From JABSSA01 sp039960995 (lineage in GTDB: Bacteria; Pseudomonadota; Alphaproteobacteria; Rhodobacterales; Rhodobacteraceae): DNA of 64,000 bases. How positions within the stretch are numbered: the first letter of the stretch is position 1; each line of letters starts with the position of its first letter. Of this stretch, positions 43,528-52,776 are shown one piece after another. The notes beneath the pieces were generated by a model, which ran no database searches, had not been told where the DNA came from, and saw nothing but the letters and a program-made list of their open reading frames with translations. The position numbers and the translations under genes were made by a program. Location of the stretch: the NCBI GenBank assembly GCA_039960995.1, contig JBDVKF010000095.1, positions 116,704 through 180,703 of the forward strand, written 5' to 3'.

Positions 43528-44856
43528 ATGGCTGCGTCGATTTTTGGATCTTCTTACCTGGGTGGTTTGTTCGATACTGGTGAGGTTGCGCGCTTGTTCA
43601 GCGACACCGCCGACGTGCGCGCATTGCTTTTAACAGAAGGCGCTTTGGCCAAGGCACAGGGCGCATTGGGGGTTATCCCTGAAATTTCGGCAAAGGCCAT
43701 CCATCGCGCCAGTCTTGAGGTTCAACTTGATCCGTTAGATCTGCGTGAGGCCACGCGCCAGAATGGTGTCGTCATCCCCGGATTGGTGGCTGGGTTTCGT
43801 GGTGCGATGCAAGCGCCCGAACACGCGCAATACATTCATTGGGGCGCGACATCGCAAGATATCATAGACACCGCGTTAATGTTGCGATTGCGTCAGGTGT
43901 TGGGTCAAAACGAAACAACCATCAAGTCGATCCTGTCCAAAATGGCCAACATCGCTGACCGTCACAGCGCGACACCGATGGTGGCCCGAACATGGGGTCA
44001 ACACGCCACCCCGACGACATGGGGCGGTGTCATGGCGCAATGGGGCAATCCACTTGTGGATGCCTTGAACGCATTGGAAAACCTCAGAAACACCTGCCTA
44101 TGGGTCAGTCTTAGCGGTGCAAGTGGGACAGGGTCTGCGTTGGGTCCAAAAGCCGCAGAAACCCGTGCTGCGTTGGCCGAGGCCTTGGGTTTGTTTGATC
44201 CGATGCGTAGTTGGCACACTGACCGCAGCCCCATCCTTGGGATTGCATCCTGGCATGTGCGGGTGTCCGCAATCTTGGCTGGACTGGGCAAAAGCCTATC
44301 CGCGTTGGCGATCACAGAAGTCGCCGAAATCCAACTGGGTGGTGCAGGTTCATCCTCAACAATGCCACAGAAACAAAACCCCGTGGGACCGGCGACTTTG
44401 ATTGCGCTTCACACTTACGCGTCAGGTGGATTGTCCAGTTTGCATACAGCGGCAAGTCAGGAACATCAGCGCGATGGTGCGGCATGGATGATTGAATGGG
44501 CGGTATTGCCGCAAATCATCTTGTCCGTCTCATCCGCGTTGGGAACGGCCCTGAAAACACTTGAGACTTTGGAACCCAACCACGGCCGGATGCAGTCCGC
44601 TTTGACTGGTGGGGCTGGGCTGGCGATGGCAGAGGCGTTAAGCTTTGTATTGGCGGAACACATGTCTCGGCCGGATGCCCAAGCCGCGACCAAGGCGATC
44701 ATCGCCAAACTAACGGAACAGGGCGGGACATTGAAATCGGTTGCCCAGTCGGAATATCCGAACCTTTCGGATGACGTCTTTGATCCGTTGAAACACGTGG
44801 GCTCTGCGCCGTGCGATGCAAGGAATTTTGTCCAGCGCGTGCATCGGTTGTCATGA
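43528..44856 (+). CDS. pcaB: 3-carboxy-cis,cis-muconate cycloisomerase-like enzyme
   Basis: A 442-residue fumarase/aspartase-superfamily protein. Seen: YIHWGATSQDIIDTALMLR, TPMVARTWGQHATPTTWG, and the signature GGAGSSSTMPQKQNPVGP, all matching PcaB. It lactonises carboxymuconate, a step before PcaD. Argininosuccinate or adenylosuccinate lyase is less likely from these motifs and from pcaD being next door. The stop overlaps the MFS start by 4 nt. Confidence 0.87.
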   Translation: MAASIFGSSYLGGLFDTGEVARLFSDTADVRALLLTEGALAKAQGALGVIPEISAKAIHRASLEVQLDPLDLREATRQNGVVIPGLVAGFRGAMQAPEHAQYIHWGATSQDIIDTALMLRLRQVLGQNETTIKSILSKMANIADRHSATPMVARTWGQHATPTTWGGVMAQWGNPLVDALNALENLRNTCLWVSLSGASGTGSALGPKAAETRAALAEALGLFDPMRSWHTDRSPILGIASWHVRVSAILAGLGKSLSALAITEVAEIQLGGAGSSSTMPQKQNPVGPATLIALHTYASGGLSSLHTAASQEHQRDGAAWMIEWAVLPQIILSVSSALGTALKTLETLEPNHGRMQSALTGGAGLAMAEALSFVLAEHMSRPDAQAATKAIIAKLTEQGGTLKSVAQSEYPNLSDDVFDPLKHVGSAPCDARNFVQRVHRLS

Positions 44857-46124
44857 CCGACGAGGCACCTAAGGGGCAGGCCGCCAGCGCGACAAGCCGT
44901 CTTTCGCTGACCTTTATACTTGTGACAGTGATGATCGACGCGATGGGGATCGGTTTGATCATCCCAGTGATGCCGGACTTGCTGCAAGAAGTCCAAGGGG
45001 CAGGGATCGCAAATGCTGCTCTTTGGGGTGGCGTTTTGTCTACGACCTTTGCCGTCATGCAGTTTCTGTTTGCCCCGGTCCTTGGTGGATTGTCCGACCG
45101 ATATGGACGTCGGCCTGTTTTGCTTATTTCGACGGCCATTATGGCGATTGATTATCTGGTCATGGCCGTCGCGGGATCAATCTGGTTGCTGTTGTTTGGG
45201 CGCGTTGTCGGGGGCATTACGGCGGCGACCCAATCGACGGCCAGCGCCTATATGGCGGACATTTCAGCCCCCGAAGACAAAGCCAAGAACTTTGGCCTAA
45301 TCGGCGCGGCATTTGGCATGGGGTTTGTACTTGGGCCGTTGGTTGGCGGTTTGCTTGGCGAATTGGGCACGCGCGCACCGTTTTATGCCGCGGCTGTTCT
45401 GGCGGCATTAAATGCAATGCTGGGACGGATGGTACTGCAAGAAACGGTGACAGATCGCTTGCGACGCCCCTTTTCATTGAGCCGCGCGAACCCGTTGGGC
45501 AGTTTGCGTGTCTTTCGCGCGATGCCAACGGTTGGCGGCCTGATTGCGGTCTATTTCATCTATCAACTCGCTTTCATGGTCTATCCCGCGATCTGGAGCT
45601 TTTGGGGGCAGGAACGTTTGGGATGGTCGCCTTCGACTATTGGGTTAAGCCTCGCGTTGTTCGGTATCATGATGGCCGTCGTGCAGGGCGGATTAATTCG
45701 TTACGTCCTAAAATGGCTCGGAGATCGTGGAACGGTGATTTACGGCCATGCGTTTGACCTGGTCGTGTTTCTGGCTTTGGCAACGGTCACATCGGGCACA
45801 GTCGCTTTGATCCTGACACCTGTGGCCGCCATTGCCGCAGTGATTTCACCTGCATTGACGGGATTGATGTCGCAGGCAGTACGCGATGATCAACAAGGTG
45901 AGTTACAAGGCGCTCTGACGTCGGTCAGTTCGCTCGCGGCCATTTTTGGGTATGCCGTTTACCCATTCATCTTTGCTATGTTCGCGCAAAAAGAAGCATC
46001 TTCGGCTGCAACAATCAACGTTGCACTGCCCTATTTTCCCGGCGCGCCTTACATCTTGTCTGCGTTTCTGGTGGGGGTTGGATTGCTGTTATTTATTCGC
46101 GTGCATCGATCCAACGCGACCTGA
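44853..46124 (+). CDS. TCR/Tet-type MFS efflux transporter
   Basis: A 423-residue 12-segment major facilitator. ATG 44853 overlaps the pcaB stop as ATGA. Signature loops: GGLSDRYGRRPVLLIS between segments 2 and 3, VGGITAATQSTASAYMADIS and GMGFVLGPLVGGLLGELG (motif C of antiporters), typical of tetracycline-resistance-like TetA relatives. Position after pcaDB might suggest aromatic-acid uptake or export, but the motif-C antiporter signature favours efflux. Confidence 0.85.
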   Translation: MTDEAPKGQAASATSRLSLTFILVTVMIDAMGIGLIIPVMPDLLQEVQGAGIANAALWGGVLSTTFAVMQFLFAPVLGGLSDRYGRRPVLLISTAIMAIDYLVMAVAGSIWLLLFGRVVGGITAATQSTASAYMADISAPEDKAKNFGLIGAAFGMGFVLGPLVGGLLGELGTRAPFYAAAVLAALNAMLGRMVLQETVTDRLRRPFSLSRANPLGSLRVFRAMPTVGGLIAVYFIYQLAFMVYPAIWSFWGQERLGWSPSTIGLSLALFGIMMAVVQGGLIRYVLKWLGDRGTVIYGHAFDLVVFLALATVTSGTVALILTPVAAIAAVISPALTGLMSQAVRDDQQGELQGALTSVSSLAAIFGYAVYPFIFAMFAQKEASSAATINVALPYFPGAPYILSAFLVGVGLLLFIRVHRSNAT

Positions 46125-46221
46125 CCCATTCCCTTGGGGTCGGTTTCAGACTTGCAGCGCAACAAATATACCCCCACGATCTTTTCAAGGATACGAACAC
46201 CGAAAGATCGGAGATGGTACA

Positions 46222-47307
46222 ATGCCAACTGTAAAAGCAGCAGTTTGCCACGAATTTGGGATGCCTCTGGTCATCGAGGATATCCAATTGCGAGCGCCTA
46301 TCATGGGCGAGATCGAAGTTACGTTGGACGCAGTCGCTGTGTGCCATTCGGACATATCCTTTGCTGATGGTGCATGGGGGGGATCATTGCCGGCGGTTTA
46401 TGGGCACGAGGCCGCTGGCCGTGTGACAGCCGTTGGTCCCGGCGTCGCAAACCTGTCCGAAGGGGACAGTGTGATCGTGACTTTGATCCGCAGTTGCGGC
46501 ACCTGTCCGTCCTGTGCGGGCGGGAAACCGACCATTTGTGAAACCCCATATGATGGCGATTTGGGGCCAATCACAACCAAGGATGGGGGCACCTTACATC
46601 AAGCTATGGCGTGCGGGGCGTTTGCTGAAAAAGTCGTCGTGGATCAGCGTCAAGTCGTCAAAGTTCCCGGTGACATAAACATGCAAGCGGCCTCCCTGAT
46701 TGCCTGTGGCGTGATCACTGGTGTTGGGGCCGTGGTGAACGCGGCTGACTTTCGCGCGGGGCAAGATGCCGTTGTCATCGGGGCAGGCGGTGTTGGCTTG
46801 AACGCAATACAGGGCGCACGGATTGCGGGCGCGCGCCGGATTGTTGCGGTCGACATGACCGAAGAAAAACTGGAAGACGCTAAAGCCTTTGGCGCAACGC
46901 ATGGTGTGTTGGCCACGCAAAAGTCACCGTGGCGCGCTGCATTCAAAGCCCTTGGCGGTAAAGGTGCGGATGCGGTGTTTGTGACTGTTGGCGCGATTCC
47001 GGCTTATGATGATGCCCCGCGATATCTCTCTGGTGGTGGAAAAGTCATCATGGTCGGGATGCCTCATTCCGGGGCTATGGCGTCTTATGAACCTGTCGTC
47101 CAATCCTTTATGGGGCAAAGCATGATCGGTTCAAAAATGGGCGACACCGTCATTCAACGCGATATTCCTTGGATGGTTGATTTGTACCAACAAGGGCGAT
47201 TGCAACTGGATGAACTGATCACCGGACGTTGGTCGCTTGATCAAATAAACGAAGCAATTGCTGATACGAAATCCGGAAAAGCGCGTCGGAATGTTATCGT
47301 TTTTTGA
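46222..47307 (+). CDS. zinc-dependent alcohol dehydrogenase (MDR family)
   Basis: A 361-residue zinc dehydrogenase. GGAGATGG precedes ATG 46222. Catalytic zinc ligands: Cys in AVCHSDISFADG and His in VYGHEAAGRVTAVGPG; structural zinc lobe CGTCPSCAGGKPTIC has its four cysteines. The Rossmann loop is VIGAGGVGLNAIQGARIAGA. It resembles class III (formaldehyde/S-hydroxymethylglutathione-type) enzymes but is shorter than FrmA. It oxidises an alcohol with NAD; the substrate is unknown. A 47-bp gap separates it from the enolase-superfamily gene. Confidence 0.9.
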   Translation: MPTVKAAVCHEFGMPLVIEDIQLRAPIMGEIEVTLDAVAVCHSDISFADGAWGGSLPAVYGHEAAGRVTAVGPGVANLSEGDSVIVTLIRSCGTCPSCAGGKPTICETPYDGDLGPITTKDGGTLHQAMACGAFAEKVVVDQRQVVKVPGDINMQAASLIACGVITGVGAVVNAADFRAGQDAVVIGAGGVGLNAIQGARIAGARRIVAVDMTEEKLEDAKAFGATHGVLATQKSPWRAAFKALGGKGADAVFVTVGAIPAYDDAPRYLSGGGKVIMVGMPHSGAMASYEPVVQSFMGQSMIGSKMGDTVIQRDIPWMVDLYQQGRLQLDELITGRWSLDQINEAIADTKSGKARRNVIVF

Positions 47308-47354
47308 GCAAATAGGCAGTCGTGCGCCGGACTTAAACTTAAGGGGATAGGGAC

Positions 47355-48587
47355 ATGAAGCTTGCTGATCTGGATGTCATCGTCACGGCACCCCCTGCAC
47401 CCGGTTGGGGCGGGCGTTATTGGATTTTGGTCAAGGTGACGACTGACACAGGGCTAATCGGGTGGGGCGAATGCTATGCTTCGTCCATTGGCCCTGCGGC
47501 GATGACGCATGTGATCAAAGATGTGTTTGACCGGCACATGAAAGGCGAGAACCCAGAAAATATCGAAATGATGTTTCGCCGCGCTTATTCCAGCGGATTT
47601 ACCCAGCGCCCTGATTTGACCGTCATCGGTGCTTTTTCGGGCCTTGAAATTGCATGCTGGGACATTCTGGGTAAAGCGCGCGAAAGGCCCGTCTTTGCCT
47701 TGTTGGGGGGGCGCATGAATGACCGCATGCGCCTTTACACCTATCTGTACCCATTGCCCCATCACAGCTTGGATGACTTTTGGACCAGTCCAGAGATGAC
47801 AGCTGAGTCTGCAGAAGATTGCGTTTCGCGAGGATATACCGCTGTTAAATTCGATCCCGCTGGACCCTACACATTGCGTGGCGGGCATATGCCGGGGATG
47901 CGGGACATTTCGACATCTGTCGCGTTCTGTAAAGCTATTCGCGATGCTGTGGGCGACCGCGCTGACTTGTTGTTTGGCACCCATGGGCAATTCACGACTG
48001 CCGGTGCAATCCGCATGGGGCAAGCGCTGGAACCCTATAGTCCACTGTGGTTCGAAGAACCCATTCCCCCGGACAACGTGACGCAGATGGCGCAAGTGGC
48101 GCGGTCTGTGCGCATACCCATCGCGACGGGCGAACGTCTAACAACCAAGGCGGAATTTGCCCCGGTACTGCGTGAAGGGGCTGCAACAATCTTGCAACCG
48201 GCGCTGGGACGCGCGGGAGGTATTTGGGAGATGAAAAAGGTTGCCGCGATGGCAGAGGTTTATAACGCACAGATGGCGCCACATCTTTATGCGGGACCAA
48301 TTGAATGGGCTGCGAATTTACATCTGGCAACATCCATTCCGAACCTCTTGATTTGCGAAACAATTGAGACGCCGTTTCATGATCAATTGATCAAAGGGTC
48401 CATCCGGGCAGAAAGCGGGTTCGTTCGATTGTCTGACGCTCCAGGCCTTGGAATTGAAGTCGACGAAGAATTCGCCCGCCAACATCCTTATTCGGGATCG
48501 CAACTACATCTCGAGATGCAGGAAGATCCATGCGATTACGTGGATGGAAACGCTTTTGAAGGCGGCGCACCTGCCCAGAGAACGTAG
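47355..48587 (+). CDS. mandelate racemase/muconate lactonizing enzyme family protein
   Basis: A 410-residue enolase-superfamily protein. The capping domain opens with MKLADLDVIVTAPP; the barrel has Lys165 in TAVKFDPAG, Glu234/235 in LWFEEPIPPDN, Glu260 in IATGERLTTK and His310 in MAPHLYAGP. The usual first metal Asp is replaced: the stretch LLFGTHGQFT has Gly208-Thr-His210 where GalD-type enzymes have Asp-x-His, and QPALGRAGG has Ala where QPD is common. So a dehydratase or cycloisomerase of a sugar acid is likely, but with an unusual metal site. Confidence 0.85.
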   Translation: MKLADLDVIVTAPPAPGWGGRYWILVKVTTDTGLIGWGECYASSIGPAAMTHVIKDVFDRHMKGENPENIEMMFRRAYSSGFTQRPDLTVIGAFSGLEIACWDILGKARERPVFALLGGRMNDRMRLYTYLYPLPHHSLDDFWTSPEMTAESAEDCVSRGYTAVKFDPAGPYTLRGGHMPGMRDISTSVAFCKAIRDAVGDRADLLFGTHGQFTTAGAIRMGQALEPYSPLWFEEPIPPDNVTQMAQVARSVRIPIATGERLTTKAEFAPVLREGAATILQPALGRAGGIWEMKKVAAMAEVYNAQMAPHLYAGPIEWAANLHLATSIPNLLICETIETPFHDQLIKGSIRAESGFVRLSDAPGLGIEVDEEFARQHPYSGSQLHLEMQEDPCDYVDGNAFEGGAPAQRT

Positions 48588-48640
48588 GCGTATTGCCAGC
48601 ATTTGGTTACGTCGGATTTCGCTTCCTTAAAGGGTAAGAC

Positions 48641-48686
48641 GCCGCTGCAATCGTAAACGCTTCTATTAAGCGAAGATTGCAGCGGC
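48641..48686 (+). terminator. long two-stage hairpin after the enolase-superfamily gene
   Basis: GCCGCTGCAATC at 48641-48652 is perfectly complementary to GATTGCAGCGGC at 48675-48686, and within the loop CGCTT (48658-48662) pairs with AAGCG (48668-48672). It begins 53 nt after the stop. TGCTTAAATAG follows, so the T run is poor. It probably ends the 46222-48587 transcript. Confidence 0.65.
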
Positions 48687-48990
48687 TGCTTAAATAGCTA
48701 GCTCTAATCGTTTGTCCTTGTGCACCACTCACACCTGAGATGCGGCATTCGGTTTATGCTTAGGTTTTACGTCCGAAAGGCGGAAAAGTCACGAAAATGC
48801 GTCGAGATCATGTCGGAAATCTGTCTCACTGACTCGGCGCTCGAGGCTTTTTCCACAATAAATCAAATATGTGCGGCGGAATCTTGCCAGCTAAATTTTT
48901 TACTCGTTGGTAAAGTCCGAAATAGAAAAATGCTATCCCCGCGAGAATAACCTACAACCTCAAGGGAGATGATGTGTGGAGGGACCCGAA
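48687..48990. other. 304-bp gap with no firm gene
   Basis: A 76-codon frame spans 48720-48950 on the plus strand, and an internal ATG at 48810 would give 46 residues (MSEICLTDSALEAFS...). There is no good ribosome site and no family resemblance I trust; it could be a gene fragment. AT content is higher than the flanks. The hydrolase gene converges from the right. Confidence 0.4.
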
Positions 48991-49863
48991 TCATCTGCAA
49001 AAGTCGATGACTTGCTTTGCGATGTCTTGGGGGTGTTGATGTAATATCCAATGATCAGCAGTGGTTACGTTTACTCGCGTAAGTAGGGGTGCGAATTCTT
49101 CAAGATTATGTGTCGCTTCCGGCAGCAAAGCTGTGTCTTGCTCGCCCCAAATCAACAAATGCGGGCAGTTCACCATCAATCGGTCAAGGGGAAGATCAGG
49201 CATTCGCATCGTTTTGCCAATGGGTGGGACAATTAACGGCGAAGCGCGGTACCAATTGACCATTCCACGCAATCGTCCGGGTCTCGACCATTCGGTTTTG
49301 TAAGCGACTGCACGTTCTTCGGTTAACCAGGAAAAATCCATGTGGGCTGAGAATAATGAAAACAGGCGTTCAAAGTCGTTTGCCGCCAGCTCCTCTTCTG
49401 ATCCCTCTGCGCGCAACCAACGGATATATTGTGATGCTGCCGTCTGCACACCGCCCGCAATCAGTGCGCGTTGGAACGGCACAGGATGGACTCCGTTGGC
49501 GATGATTAAATTCGACACAAGAGCCGGCTTAAACATCGCGAGACCATAGGCAACTGCGGCCCCCCAATCGTGACCGAAAATCGTGACGGGGGCCCTCGCG
49601 TCGATCAACTGGGCCATGTCGGCCACCAGTTTTGACGTTTTGTATGCATTAACGTCTTGGGGGGACCAGCTTTGGCCGAACCCACGCTGATCTGGTGCGA
49701 TGACGTAAAAATGCGACGCCAAGTATGGTGCTACATCTGACCAAGCTCCGCCAAATTCCGGAAAACCGTGCAAACACAGCAAGGGTGGATTGGAAGGATC
49801 GCCCCATCGACGCACAAAGAAATTTTGCCCATCGATTGGTACAAATTCAGTCTGGGGCGTCAT
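48991..49863 (-). CDS. epoxide-hydrolase/haloalkane-dehalogenase-like alpha/beta hydrolase
   Basis: A 290-residue alpha/beta hydrolase with an Asp nucleophile: TIFGHDWGAAVAYGLA, and the oxyanion-site LLCLHGFPEFGGAWSD. The final His is in TADHWILHQHPQDIAKQ. GHDWG is typical of soluble epoxide hydrolases and fluoroacetate/haloalkane dehalogenases. Its start overlaps the upstream hydrolase's stop by 4 nt, so the two form an operon. Confidence 0.88.
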   Translation of the reverse strand: MTPQTEFVPIDGQNFFVRRWGDPSNPPLLCLHGFPEFGGAWSDVAPYLASHFYVIAPDQRGFGQSWSPQDVNAYKTSKLVADMAQLIDARAPVTIFGHDWGAAVAYGLAMFKPALVSNLIIANGVHPVPFQRALIAGGVQTAASQYIRWLRAEGSEEELAANDFERLFSLFSAHMDFSWLTEERAVAYKTEWSRPGRLRGMVNWYRASPLIVPPIGKTMRMPDLPLDRLMVNCPHLLIWGEQDTALLPEATHNLEEFAPLLTRVNVTTADHWILHQHPQDIAKQVIDFCR

Positions 49864-51158
49864 TCCCCGGCGCGACGAGTTTCAAACACCAAGCCCATAG
49901 CGGTGCGTGGCGCAAACCCTTTCCAATAACTGTGCTCTTCGGTTGGCTTCCCGCTGTCATCCAATGAAACCACACCATCGGCTGAATCCGGAATCAAATC
50001 CAAATAGTCGGCCATAGAGTTTTGGTTTTTTAAGTGAAGATCAAAAAATGCCGTCGAAAAATGCTGGGCGATATTGTTCATGCGGTTCGTATCCCAAACT
50101 GCGTCGGCGTAATGTTCGAACGGTGCAAAATCGAGCGTTTCTACGGGTTTCCAGCTTTCATGGGGGGCAGGCATCGGTGCTGCTGCATTGTGGTTGGCAT
50201 TTTCGAAAGTCAGCAAGTGACGATCAATGCGGACAGATTCCGTGAACATGCTGCGGATTGCTTCGTAAACAGATACGTCATCGACGCTGCCTGCCATGAA
50301 CAAAGTTGGTTTGCGCAGTCCCGCCATGCCTTCTGGATCCCAAAATCCGACATTTTTGCCCCAAGGTCCGATGGAAACGATCGCTTTGACGCGGGGATCA
50401 ATCAGAGCCTCATGGGTTTCGGACCCGGCCAAATGACGTTCCAGTAAACCGGCCGGTGTCCCCCATGCATATTCGGTCGACTCTTGCGTGACACCAGCGC
50501 CACCAAAGATAACAGAACCGTAGCCCCCCATAGAGTAACCGATGATGCCTGTGACATCTGCGTTTGTGATTGCGCCGATTGGGCTGTTCAATTCTGACAT
50601 GCTTTGCAAAACAAAGGCCTGATCGATTGGGCGGTTGTACAGCGTCGATCCAAACGCAGCGCGGTCGCTGTACAAGCTATCAGTGTGATCGATAGATGCG
50701 ACAACGTAACCTTTGCTGGCCAAGTTTTCGGCCAAATGGCTCAACAGCATCCGGTTGCCCGGATATCCATGACTGATCAAGATCAATGGAAATTGGGCGT
50801 CACTGGTTGGTGTCGCGTCGCGTACGGCCTGACCGGCCAAGGTGACTTCAGTCTGACCATCGCGCAGAAGGGTTGTGTATGTTCCCCCAGGAGACGTGCT
50901 GTCAATTGCGGGGTACCAGACTTCGACGGTCAAAGAACGATCATAAACAGGTTGTTCGTCTTCGGTGACATTTAGAATGTCAATTTGGCCTGTATTGGTG
51001 AATGTCAAAGTCTGAATGCCAACCAGATGATCGCCATATGCGGCAAGCTCAGGCGCATCTGGCCTGATTTGATCAATCCTATTCTCAGCCGCTGCAGCCA
51101 TAGTCCCCACAACAATACATGTGCAGAGGCCGCTGAACGCCCTAAAGAAGCAAGCCAT
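49860..51158 (-). CDS. exported alpha/beta hydrolase (PAF-acetylhydrolase/dienelactone-hydrolase-like)
   Basis: A 432-residue protein with a signal peptide ending near TMAAAAEN. The hydrolase core has LILISHGYPGNRMLLSHLAENLA and the Ser elbow IIGYSMGGYGSVIFGGAG, with a late Asp/His region (FENANHNAAAPM). An N-terminal ~100-residue beta-rich part precedes it (LTVEVWYPAIDSTSPGGTY), the layout of platelet-activating-factor acetylhydrolase-like esterases. Periplasmic or secreted; it probably hydrolyses an ester. GGGAGAGAAG lies just before its start. Confidence 0.83.
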   Translation of the reverse strand: MACFFRAFSGLCTCIVVGTMAAAAENRIDQIRPDAPELAAYGDHLVGIQTLTFTNTGQIDILNVTEDEQPVYDRSLTVEVWYPAIDSTSPGGTYTTLLRDGQTEVTLAGQAVRDATPTSDAQFPLILISHGYPGNRMLLSHLAENLASKGYVVASIDHTDSLYSDRAAFGSTLYNRPIDQAFVLQSMSELNSPIGAITNADVTGIIGYSMGGYGSVIFGGAGVTQESTEYAWGTPAGLLERHLAGSETHEALIDPRVKAIVSIGPWGKNVGFWDPEGMAGLRKPTLFMAGSVDDVSVYEAIRSMFTESVRIDRHLLTFENANHNAAAPMPAPHESWKPVETLDFAPFEHYADAVWDTNRMNNIAQHFSTAFFDLHLKNQNSMADYLDLIPDSADGVVSLDDSGKPTEEHSYWKGFAPRTAMGLVFETRRAGE

Positions 51159-51342
51159 TCTTCTCTCCCACCTTTGAATTTTTAAAAGCGGATTCGAACA
51201 TTATCGTATTCCGCCAAACACCTAAACTTAGAAAGCAGCACAATAGACGTATTGGCAAGAGAAGTCTCTTTCATTCGGAAGAAAACATCGGATCATCTAA
51301 GTAGTCTTTCGCCAGACGATACAATCGCGTATTGCGCGAATA

Positions 51343-52707
51343 ATGAGTGCAATGCTGATGACATACCCCGCCCATACGCGCGCGATTTTGAAATTGGGTC
51401 TGCCTTTGATTGGCGGACACCTTGGGCAAGTGGCTATTGGTGCCACGGATACGATCATGGTGGGCTGGTACGGGGTCACCGAATTGGCGTCGATCACTTT
51501 GGCCGGGCATTATTTCTTTGTTCTATTTCTGATGGGATCTGGGTTTGCGTGGGCTGTTATGCCGATGGTGGCCAAATTCCACGCAGAAGAAGACGAAGTG
51601 AACATTCGGCGTTCAACACGTATGGGGTTGTGGCTTTCGTTTCTGTTCGCCTTATTGGCGTTTCCTTTGCTGTATTGGTCCTTGCCCATTTTGCAGCTGT
51701 TGCAACAGGGCGAAGCTGAATCGGCTCTGGCTGCGGAATATTTGAAACTGGCCGGGTGGGGTATTTTTCCAGCTTTGATGGTCATGACCCTCAAATCATA
51801 CCTCGCGGCACTGGATCGCACCCAAATCGTGTTCTGGATTACCCTGTTGGCTGCGGTCGCCAATGGATTGCTGAATTACGCATTGATTTTTGGCAACTGG
51901 GGCGCGCCTGAACTAGGCTTGCGCGGGGCAGCTTGGGCATCAGTGCTGACGCAATGCGTGATGCTGGCCGGGGTTGTGATCTATGCTATGTGGGCTTTGC
52001 CTGAACACAGCCTGTTCCAGAGAATGTGGAAACCTGATTGGGACATGTTCCGCAAAGTCTTCCAGTTAGGATGGCCCATTGGTCTGACAACGCTCAGCGA
52101 AGTGGGGCTGTTCTCGGCCTCGGCAATTATGATGGGGTGGCTTGGCACCGTGCCATTGGCCGCGCATGGCATCGCGCTGCAATTGGCGTCCATTACGTTC
52201 ATGGTACATCTGGGTTTTGCCAATGTGGCCACCATTCGGGCGGGGAATGCGGTTGGGCGCAAAGATCTTGATCATTTGAAAAGAGGTGCGCGCACGGCCT
52301 TTGGACTAAGCCTTGCGATGTCGATGGCAACGATTGTGGTTTTTGTTGTGTGGCCAGAAATGTTGATCGATTTGTTCTTAAGCTCTGATGAGCCTGCACG
52401 TATGGAAATCCTTGAAATAGGGGTAATCCTGCTGGCCTTGGCGGCAGTGTTCCAACTTGTTGATGGAGCGCAGGTCATCGCCTTGGGTTTGTTGCGCGGC
52501 GTACAAGATACTGCGGTTCCTATGGTTTTGGCCGGGATCAGCTATTGGGCGATCGGAATGCCTGTATCTTATTATTTCGGCTACGTTTTGGGATTTGGCG
52601 GTGCCGGTGTTTGGATGGGCCTTGTGGTCGGTCTGGCTGTGGCGGGTGTGTTGTTGATGGGGCGGTTCTGGGGCTTCACGGTCAAGCACATACTCAAGGA
52701 TGGATGA
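51343..52707 (+). CDS. MATE family efflux transporter (NorM type)
   Basis: A 454-residue protein with twelve hydrophobic segments in two similar halves. Characteristic stretches are KLGLPLIGGHLGQVAIGATDTIMVG near the N terminus and GWPIGLTTLSEVGLFSASAIMMG at the start of the second half, as in NorM/YdhE. It exports cationic drugs using Na+ or H+. The ribosome site is weak; ATG 51355 is an alternative. It stands alone, divergent from the hydrolase pair. Confidence 0.92.
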   Translation: MSAMLMTYPAHTRAILKLGLPLIGGHLGQVAIGATDTIMVGWYGVTELASITLAGHYFFVLFLMGSGFAWAVMPMVAKFHAEEDEVNIRRSTRMGLWLSFLFALLAFPLLYWSLPILQLLQQGEAESALAAEYLKLAGWGIFPALMVMTLKSYLAALDRTQIVFWITLLAAVANGLLNYALIFGNWGAPELGLRGAAWASVLTQCVMLAGVVIYAMWALPEHSLFQRMWKPDWDMFRKVFQLGWPIGLTTLSEVGLFSASAIMMGWLGTVPLAAHGIALQLASITFMVHLGFANVATIRAGNAVGRKDLDHLKRGARTAFGLSLAMSMATIVVFVVWPEMLIDLFLSSDEPARMEILEIGVILLALAAVFQLVDGAQVIALGLLRGVQDTAVPMVLAGISYWAIGMPVSYYFGYVLGFGGAGVWMGLVVGLAVAGVLLMGRFWGFTVKHILKDG

Positions 52708-52776
52708 TGGGACGGACGCTCTTTTGGCTGACGCCAAAAAACGCCCCGCCCACCATCCCGCACGTTGAGTTTGTCG

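Noticed and set aside
48720..48950. 76-codon ORF in the gap before the epoxide-hydrolase-like gene
   Set aside because: No ribosome site, no homology I recognise, AT-rich noncoding look; kept only as a remark on the gap.
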